The translations under genes were made by a program, and so were the position numbers. Source: Ophiostoma sp. CBS 140.51 (lineage: Eukaryota; Ascomycota; Sordariomycetes; Ophiostomatales; Ophiostomataceae). From it: a DNA stretch of 64,000 nucleotides. The stretch covers positions 30,899-94,898 of the forward strand of contig JANSLP010000104.1 in NCBI GenBank assembly GCA_029298735.1, in the 5' to 3' direction. Numbering within the stretch: the first letter of the stretch is position 1; every line of letters starts with the position of its first letter. The notes under the pieces are model-generated. The model was not told the origin of the DNA. It worked only from the letters and a program-made list of their open reading frames with translations, and did no database searches. Below are positions 57,421-64,000 of this stretch, piece by piece.

Positions 57421-57829
57421 TACTTCCGTGTCTATAGAGTACGGCGATGCGGATTACGAAGTCCGCAAATTCAATATCGCTTTCTCCCCAGCAACGCCCC
57501 AAAAAAATCTGGAGATCGACACCGTCAAGCAGGAGGTCAAGAGGGGCCTCTTTAGAGACCGCAGCGTGTATGCCATTACTGGCCTGCGAATCTCGTGTCA
57601 CAACGTCGATGTGAAGGAGATGTTGGAACGGGTGGCGGTGATCAACAGCAGGAAGTGGACTTCGACTTACACTTCGGCTCCGGGGGTCGTTTTTGCCTAC
57701 CAAGTCCACGCTATTCGACCCAAGGACTCGGAATCCGAGTCAGAAATCATGACCCCCCGCGCTTCCTTTTTCATCGAAGATACGTTTGCAGATGGAGCCG
57801 AGACGAAGAGTAGAGACGAAAGGGAGTAG
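57404..57829 (+). pseudogene. Fragment resembling a fungal gasdermin-like N-terminal domain (tentative)
   Basis: The open frame 57338-57829 runs in a third phase relative to the protease. From about 57420 it reads like a separate protein: EYGDADYEVRKFNIAF, KQEVKRGLFRDRSVYAITGL, GVVFAYQVHAI, then an acidic tail ending at 57829. The VY-x-ITG strand and the later FAYxV strand resemble the core of gasdermin N-terminal domains and their fungal relatives (RCD-1, HET-Q1). The first half of such a domain is missing. It follows the subtilase relic directly in the same orientation, the arrangement known for fungal gasdermin-protease pairs. The identification is from remembered patterns and is uncertain; a conserved fungal protein of unknown function is the alternative. 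Confidence 0.4.
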
Positions 57830-58424
57830 TGGGATGAGAAAAAGCAATGAGATAAGAGAGTGCAATAATATGAGAGACTACAATGAGATGAGAGAGAGCA
57901 ATGAGAGGAAACACAAATAAAAGCATAATTCTGACACCATATTATAATTTGGCATCTCCATGTTGGGTGAAAACTGAGCAATATGTAGTGCAAGATCCTT
58001 GTTGACTGGGAAGTCAACAAGCCAAAGTGCCCCATTTTAACTTAAAATCACGTGTGCGTGCAGCTCATCGGGATTTTAGCGCGTCTTGGCTATTCTGCTG
58101 CCTGTGACGTCCTGCATCTGTGCCTTCCGCTTGGAGTCTCTCCTTTTCCTGTATTTTGACTCCGGCCAAGGCTGCCGGCCATTCCAGCAAAATCCCGTCC
58201 CCGTTGCATCACGAACTTGTCCTGCTACCGTCTGCCGGTCCTCTCGACATACTCCGACAATACCTCCCTTTCCACGTGTCTGTCGACTCCACACTCACGC
58301 TAAACCGGGGCGTCACACTGCGACGCAGATATCCGCCTGCTGTGACTTTGAACTCGACTCCCTGTCCAACGCCCCTTGCTTCGCCGAGCTTGTAAAGAGC
58401 AGCCGAATCCTTCGTGCATCTGCC
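57830..58424. other. Boundary spacer and GT69 promoter
   Basis: It leads out of the accessory island. It has short direct repeats of GAGATGAGAGAG type at 57,835-57,910 and then GC-richer sequence. A frame open from 58086 runs into the GT69 gene but its first 113 codons lack family features. Confidence 0.5.
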
Positions 58425-60098
58425 ATGCGCTCCACGTCGCCCGACGAGCGTGCTGCGTTCCTTGCCAGTGCCAACGGTGGCATTGGCTCACCGCCGCCGT
58501 TTTCGCTCGACGACGATCCAGACCCGAACGATACCTTTTCGAACAATGACAATGATGGACAGAGCCAAGGGCTGTTGAGCAAAGAAGGACAGTCGCCACG
58601 ACGAACGTCTCGCTTATGGCGGTGCTGTGCGTGCTTTGGGCTCTGTGGAGGACGTCTGTCACGGCGAGGACCCAAATGGAGATTCTTTGGGTTGGTGGTC
58701 AAGACTTTCTTAGGCATTGTCTTGGCCCTCCTCGTCCTGACGCCTTTGTTGGCCCCCTCGTACCTCCACCCGCCCAAGCACTACACACAGCTGGCCGACA
58801 AGTGTGAAGCACTGTACAATGGCCCTGAAGAGAGTTTGGACCGCATCCACGGGTGTGCCAACCCGCGTGAAGAAAAGGTCTTTATCAGCGTCAGCCTGTA
58901 CGACAAAGACGGCCACTTGGCTGCAGGCGAATGGGGCCAGGCTCTTGTTGAGTTGGTCCGCCTGCTGGGGCCTGGAAACACCTATGTGAGCATCTACGAG
59001 AACGACAGCGGACGTCGCGGCGCCTCTGCCCTGGAACGTCTGCGGCGGCAACTTCCGTGCCACAACACTGTTGTCTACGACGAGCATGTGCCCCTCGACA
59101 TCTTCCCCAACGTCATCCTGCCCGACGGCACCACGGGCACAAAACGGCTAGCCTACCTGTCTGAAATGCGCAACCGTGCCCTCCGCCCACTCGATACATT
59201 GGCGGGCACCGAGGGCTACATTTTCCACAAGGTTTTGTTCTTGAACGACGTCGCTTTCCGGCCCTTGGATGCTGCCCATCTCCTCTTCAACACCAACCGA
59301 GACTCTGAGGGTCGAGCCCAGTATTTGGCAGCCTGTGCCCTTGACTACAAGACACCCTTCTTGTTTTACGACCTCTACGCCCAGCGCGACGCCGAGGGCT
59401 TTTCCAATGGCCTGCCCATCTTCCCCATCTTCAGCAGGGCGGGTAAAGGCCTGTCTCGTGCCGACATGCTTGCCCAAAAGGATGCCGTGCGTGTCCAGTC
59501 CTGCTGGGGAGGGATGGTCGCCATGCAGGCCAAGTACCTCCAGCACTGGAACGACACACTGGCCCGCCCAGACTTCCACGTCCCCGGCAGTAACGTCATC
59601 GACCCGGTCCACCCCACGGGCATTTCCACACCCGTCCGTTTCCGCTATGAACCGGAACTCTTTTATGATGCCTGCGAGTGCTGTCTTCTGTTTGCCGACG
59701 TCACCAAGGCAGCCCGCAAAGCCGGCCGCCTCGCACATGAGATGGGCGTCTTTGTCAACCCCTATGTGCGCGTCGCCTACGACTGGACCACCCTGAGTCG
59801 CTTGAGGCTCGTACAGCGCTGGGAGCGGCTCTTTAGTCTCCCCCAGGCCATTATCTCCTACTTTGCGTCCCTACCCACAAACAACCCACACCGCCTTGTC
59901 AAGGAAGGCGACAAATTTGTCGAGGAAGTTTGGAGCTCCAAAGCCAACTCGTGGACCCTCGAGGCTCGCACAGGTCGCAACGGCATGTTTTGTGGTGTGC
60001 GCGAGATGCAACTGCTCGACCCGTCTCCGCGCCAGGGCGACAAGAACTGGGCCAACGTCGCCATTCCCAAAGGGCAGGCACTCGACTTTCCCAGCTAA
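58425..60098 (+). CDS. GT69 alpha-1,3-mannosyltransferase, CAP59/CMT1-like
   Basis: Single exon, 557 residues. A cytosolic N-terminus (MRSTSPDERAAFLASANGG) is followed by one membrane helix at about 86-110 (VVKTFLGIVLALLVLTPLLA), making a type II Golgi protein. The luminal catalytic part has family motifs: VFISVSLYDKDG, YVSIYENDSG, RLAYLSEMRNRAL, VLFLNDVAF (metal/sugar-nucleotide region), ACALDYK, FYDLYAQRD, VQSCWGGMVAM, FYDACECCLLFADV and VFVNPYVRVAYDW. In Cryptococcus, CMT1 and CAP59 belong to this family and act in polysaccharide synthesis; in ascomycetes a role in cell-wall or glycoprotein mannan is likely but inferred. The start is chosen because the family begins close to this Met; upstream in-frame Mets add only unconserved sequence. 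Confidence 0.9.
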   Translation: MRSTSPDERAAFLASANGGIGSPPPFSLDDDPDPNDTFSNNDNDGQSQGLLSKEGQSPRRTSRLWRCCACFGLCGGRLSRRGPKWRFFGLVVKTFLGIVLALLVLTPLLAPSYLHPPKHYTQLADKCEALYNGPEESLDRIHGCANPREEKVFISVSLYDKDGHLAAGEWGQALVELVRLLGPGNTYVSIYENDSGRRGASALERLRRQLPCHNTVVYDEHVPLDIFPNVILPDGTTGTKRLAYLSEMRNRALRPLDTLAGTEGYIFHKVLFLNDVAFRPLDAAHLLFNTNRDSEGRAQYLAACALDYKTPFLFYDLYAQRDAEGFSNGLPIFPIFSRAGKGLSRADMLAQKDAVRVQSCWGGMVAMQAKYLQHWNDTLARPDFHVPGSNVIDPVHPTGISTPVRFRYEPELFYDACECCLLFADVTKAARKAGRLAHEMGVFVNPYVRVAYDWTTLSRLRLVQRWERLFSLPQAIISYFASLPTNNPHRLVKEGDKFVEEVWSSKANSWTLEARTGRNGMFCGVREMQLLDPSPRQGDKNWANVAIPKGQALDFPS

Positions 60099-60480
60099 AA
60101 GGCAGGGGACACAACTAAAATATTATAGGGTGGCTTTTATAACATGTAACATTTACGGAGTTTTTGAATATCATGGTACGGCGTTCTTTTCCTTTTAGGC
60201 CCAGCTTATGGAAGGCTAGCATATCACATTTTACCCTACACATTTATCTACTACGATTTAATTCACAACTGTATAAACTTACAGCTAAGTATTGAAACGG
60301 GGTGGAGAGTCGTGCCCTCTCTCTCTCTCTACAACGCCCACAACCAAAAGGTGTCGTGTTTGCTGTATGAAAAAGGAGGAGTGCGCCACTCGCACTCTGT
60401 TTTGATGGCAGGTGTGTTTGGCGACGAAAGTATCCTAGAGTCAGTAAAAGCTTCTATTCTCCTATCACCTTCATAATATC

Positions 60481-60514
60481 TGATTAGAGGCCGCGAAAGC
60501 GGACCTCTTAATCA
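60481..60514. other. Hairpin with GAAA tetraloop
   Basis: The arms TGATTAGAGGCCGC and GCGGACCTCTTAATCA pair over 14 bases with two single-base bulges, closing on GAAA (a GNRA tetraloop) on the + strand. Two further hairpins follow at once: AGGAG/CTCCT and TACCGT/ACGGTA. A structured RNA or the end of a mobile element is possible. Confidence 0.5.
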
Positions 60515-61651
60515 GGAGTCGTCCTCCTGTAACTCTCACGTAACGTCGGGCGCTATTTACCGTACTAACGGTACGAGCCGCGTTAAACCTTATTTCTTTC
60601 GCTTCTCCCGATACGCTTTTAATAATAATCGTTATTTTATTGTTCTTATTATTTATCTACGTACTATTCTTCGTTTATTCCTCGATAATTTCTTACTTTT
60701 TCTCCCTCTTTCCTTTTTCTCTCCCCCGTCTCTTCTCTTCCCAAGTAATTTCCCTTCCTGCCCCACAAATCCCTGCTTAATCATCAGGCCCGCTGTGCAC
60801 ACACCCTGAGGGCCGTGCTTTATCAGACAGTGGCCTCTGATCAGGAGTTCAAAATGAAAGACAAAAGAGGAGGAACAAAGAGGGAGTATGCCCAAAAGAG
60901 GGCACGACCTCGATGTCCCAACTCAATGCATGTGTCGTTGCATGCTGTCTGTTTTATGGTTTATCTAAGCGGGTGTCTGTTGGTCGTGAGAATGAACCGA
61001 GATTGCAACTGCTTTTTGTGTTTGTTGGTCGTTTGTTGGACCTTGAGAAATGTAATGGAAATGCAAAATCGAGTCCAGCACCAGTTGCCGCACCACACCA
61101 ACGAGGCCGTCGACAGCCACATTAGGCCACGGCCAAGAAGGATTCATTACATGCCGTGGTATAATTTCAGGTACAGACGTAGACAATTTGTGGCGTCCCC
61201 TTTTATTTTCGTCCTCATATTTATAGACAATACCTAAATCTGTCTATAGGCATCCCTTGTAGTTACCGTACTCAATATACGCGCAAAACGATCATCGTTG
61301 GTCACCTCCGCACGGCATACAACCAACAGACAACCACGTAGAGCCAAGATGCTGATTTCGTTGTAGGGCCGTGTCAATTTTTTGCAGGTTAAACAGCCCA
61401 CAAGACACGGAGAACGGCCACTATGCCGTCTGTTTTCACGGGCCAGCGGTGTTCCCTTTTATCCACCCTGAACACCAGCCATTGTGCTCCTAAATTTTGA
61501 TAGACATCGGCCCTGCCGTGAAATGTGATGTAGTAAATTGCCGTGAGAAGGGGGTCGGCAAGCTCCAGCAGGTATGGCATGTAATGAGGTACGAGTGAAT
61601 GTGGTTGGAAATAAAAGGACACAAAAAAAAGAACAAAGAAAAAAAAGAAAG

Positions 61652-61671
61652 AAATTAAATTAAATTAAATT
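61652..61671 (+). repeat. (AAATT)n microsatellite
   Basis: Four pentanucleotide units just downstream of the GPI-protein stop codon. Confidence 0.85.
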
Positions 61672-61740
61672 AGATCAATTAATGTGCACAGTGAACGGAC
61701 CCTTCATCACTAATCCACCAGTGGTGCTCCAGCACGCTGC

Positions 61741-62790
61741 TCAAAGGAGCATGGCGCCCGCCATAGCCCCCAAGACGACGGCCATTGCTGCCGCAAAGCC
61801 CGGCACGGAGACGGTTGCCAGGTTGCTGTGAGGTGCTCCAGGGATATTTGCAGGGCAGGTGATGTTGCCCGAGTGGATACAAGACGCGTTCCAGATCCCA
61901 GACACCACGGTGGCGACGGCGGCGGCATCCATTGTTGGCGCACAACCGAAGGCGGTTGTGGTCATGTTCACAAAGGGCTTGCCCTCGTCGTAGTCGGCCA
62001 CGACACCGAGCGTGGTGCTGTCTAGATACGCACACGTGACCCCCGGAACCCTGTTGACATGCAATTTGCAGCCCTCGTTCTCTATGCCGACGACAGAGAC
62101 CGGCCACGCAAAGGGCACGTTGGCACACGATGTGTTGGCCGTGCCGGCGATGAGGTCGGCGAGCGACGCCCCGGCACCCTTTTTCAGCGTAAAGCCAAAG
62201 CTTCCGTAGCTCGCGGGCGTGTCGACAGCCGAGACAAAGCCGCGGGTGTCATTGCTGGCCACCATTGTCGCGAGAGAGACGGAGTAGTCTACGTGAAAGG
62301 TGCCCTCGTACCCCAGCATGGCCAGCAAAGGAGTGTAAAGGTAAACGTTGTCGCCGCTGGTGGTGATAAGGCCAATCGAGTTGGGAGATAGTTGCTGCGG
62401 GTTGTCGAGGAACAATTTTGTCTGCAATTGTGTGTTGTTCCCTTCGCCACTGCTGCGAGAGATGTTCACGCTTATGTTAGGGTACAGGTTGATTGCGTTC
62501 GCCTTGTTTGTTAACGAAAAAATGACCGGTAAGATACCGGACGTCGAGTCGTAGGTCTCGTTGCGGGGGAAAATGAGACTGATGTTGATGTACTGCGGGA
62601 AATTATTGTCCGCTGCGGCCATCGAATTGGTTTGTGTTAGAATAGGAGCCACGGCGATGGCCCGCGAGGGCGCTGACCAATGGAAAGCCATGTCGTGGGG
62701 AGACGAGTCAAGGGAAGTCGAGAGAAAAGTCAAGGGGAAAGTCAAGAGGGGAGTCAGGAAAAGAGTCGAGAGAAAATCAAGACAATTCAA
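61741..62790 (-). CDS. Secreted GPI-anchored protein (DUF7136-like)
   Basis: Single exon, up to 349 residues from the Met at 62790, or 316 from the Met at 62691. The longer form opens with a hydrophobic stretch (FLSTLFLTPLLTFPLTFL) that could be a signal peptide; the shorter has a weaker one (SRAIAVAPILTQ). The body begins FPQYINISLIFPRNETYD, resembling the fungal DUF7136 family as I remember it. It carries many N-glycosylation sequons (NISR, NDTR, NTSC, NMTT, NASC, NITC) and about six cysteines. It ends with a small-residue region and a hydrophobic tail (FAAAMAVVLGAMAGAMLL), the pattern of a GPI-attachment signal. A cell-surface location is likely; molecular function unknown. Confidence 0.75.
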   Translation of the reverse strand: MNCLDFLSTLFLTPLLTFPLTFLSTSLDSSPHDMAFHWSAPSRAIAVAPILTQTNSMAAADNNFPQYINISLIFPRNETYDSTSGILPVIFSLTNKANAINLYPNISVNISRSSGEGNNTQLQTKLFLDNPQQLSPNSIGLITTSGDNVYLYTPLLAMLGYEGTFHVDYSVSLATMVASNDTRGFVSAVDTPASYGSFGFTLKKGAGASLADLIAGTANTSCANVPFAWPVSVVGIENEGCKLHVNRVPGVTCAYLDSTTLGVVADYDEGKPFVNMTTTAFGCAPTMDAAAVATVVSGIWNASCIHSGNITCPANIPGAPHSNLATVSVPGFAAAMAVVLGAMAGAMLL

Positions 62791-64000
62791 GAGAAAGTCG
62801 AGAGAAGAGAGAGCAAGAACGAAGCTGCGTTGGAATGCGGGTGGGTGACGCGAGGAAGAGATGCAAGATGGAAGCGAGCGCGGCGCAGGGGAAAATGATG
62901 CAGGTCATATGCAAAGTGGCAAAGTGCATGGGCGCTCCTCTTGACCGTGTACTCTATCGTTTCTTTTTTTGTATTTAGTTTTTGGTTTTGCCGGTGGCAT
63001 GCTGAAACCAACAAACGCACAAGGTCAAGCACGCAGGCCTCGGGGGGCGGCCTCGGCGCCGAATAAAGGCCATGGTGATCGATTGCGGATTTCCCGCTTT
63101 ACCTGGGTTTGGATAATTTGCCAGCCGTGTGGCCGTTGGTGCAGACAGTCTAAAGTGGGCTGGGACCATATGTAATAAGCGAAATCCTGGCAAGAATAAA
63201 ATAGGAGGTGAGGCAGTTACGGTTACGTGCTATATAGAGTTTTTTATAAGTTAAAATATTTTTACCATAAAATAGCTATTTGTTTATTGAACAATACTGC
63301 CTTGGTTAGCGCTTATGGATTTGTTGTCCCCGCTAAGAAATTTTGCAGAGGAAAAGCTGGGGCTGAAAATCAAGCTAGTGGAGATTCGTTTAAAGCCTCG
63401 CTTATCCGACCCATACGCATGGAAAGTGCTCTTAGGCAAAGAACGTCTCTTCTCCGACGTGTTTTCTAGGAACCTTAACGAGTATTCTATTAACACCTAC
63501 CGGCTTCTGTATAAAGAAGTCGGAAACACATTCGAAACAGTATCCTCGACTTCCCCATACCCTAGCAGCTTCAAACGCCGTCTTACCAGTAAGGCAAGTT
63601 GTATGTCAGGTCCTAAATTATTTATAACCCGAGCGGCAGCCGTCTACCTCTGAGCCGAGCTTCAGCACAGTAATCGACGAGCTCCGCCAGAAATATATAG
63701 CACTTTCCGAATAAGTTCGTCAACTGCAGGGCAGAGAGGAGATTAAGCGGGAGCGGAGACAGATTACAGAAGACGAGAACTATTAGTTGCGAACTAATTA
63801 ACAACAACTCGATGGTCAGCTTCGGAGTCTGGGAGACGAGTTGGATTATTACAAGGCCTTCGTGTTGAGATGGTTTTTTTTATTTAAAAATAGTAGTGTT
63901 TTTTTTAAAGAAACTTCGTAAGGATATATCGCCCGATTATTTTTAGTAAGTCGTAAGAGTAGACTCGGGGGAGGAAGGTTACACGAAAGATATTAAATAA
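62791..64000. other. AT-rich end of window, no gene
   Basis: GC-richer promoter-like sequence to about 63,170, then AT-rich. The frame 63315-63653 (+, 112 codons) begins MDLLSPLRNFAEEKLG and may be decayed mobile-element coding sequence, but no motif supports it. Confidence 0.45.

Larger units (their letters stand above)
60099..61740. other. Convergent intergenic with hairpin cluster
   Basis: AT-rich, 1.6 kb. Three adjacent inverted repeats lie at about 60481-60577, and an (AAATT)n tract at 61652-61671. Frames 60815-61237 (+) and 61389-61622 (-) have no protein features I can support. Confidence 0.5.

Noticed and set aside
58086..58424. N-terminal extension of the GT69 protein
   Set aside because: The frame is open but the added residues are unlike the family and lie before the usual N-terminus.
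63590..63680. tRNA-like string on the minus strand (GCTCAGAGGTAGA)
   Set aside because: It resembles a D-arm, but I could find no anticodon arm, B-box or acceptor pairing at the right distances.

Overview
This is nuclear DNA of a filamentous ascomycete (Pezizomycotina, most likely Sordariomycetes). Genes carry short 42-90 base GT-AG introns with CTAAC-type branch sites, the proteome is fungal (LysM secreted protein, GT69 mannosyltransferase, FTA2-like protein, WD40/ankyrin relics, several P450s), coding regions are GC-richer than the gaps, and gene-free stretches run to several kb. Genus is not determinable from what I can see.

Bases 1-40,000 are mostly conserved housekeeping sequence. In order they hold: the 3' part of an ARID-like acidic nuclear protein (+); a pisatin-demethylase-type P450 (-); a 4.5 kb gene-free stretch; a Niemann-Pick C1 sterol transporter (-); a large F-box/zinc-finger protein (+); the dynamin-like GTPase Vps1 (-); the mitochondrial copper chaperone Cox19 (+); a fused alpha-beta succinyl-CoA ligase-like protein (+); a four-LysM secreted protein (+); a second P450 (+); a deletion derivative of a GH2 beta-galactosidase (pseudogene, -); the histone chaperone subunit Hir1/HIRA (-); and a small Lys/Ala-rich basic protein (-).

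Bases 41,600-57,900 look like an accessory island: lower GC, relics, lineage-variable families. It contains a WD40-ankyrin (NLR-type) relic whose eight in-frame stops all fall at tryptophan positions; an unusual P450 with a GC-AG intron; an FTA2-type kinase-like gene split by one TAA; a diverged pair of dispersed repeats; a coiled-coil + PD-(D/E)XK-like + kinase-like gene with four CACGTG boxes just upstream; and a frameshifted subtilisin-like protease followed by a possible gasdermin-like fragment. These families are associated with fungal self/non-self recognition and regulated cell death, so the island may be a decaying allorecognition locus. That is inference.

Bases 58,400-64,000 return to ordinary genes: a GT69 CAP59-type mannosyltransferase (+), a GPI-anchored secreted protein (-), and AT-rich sequence with no gene I can support.

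Exon borders were read by eye from splice signals and reading-frame continuity. Family assignments are from remembered motifs, not searches.
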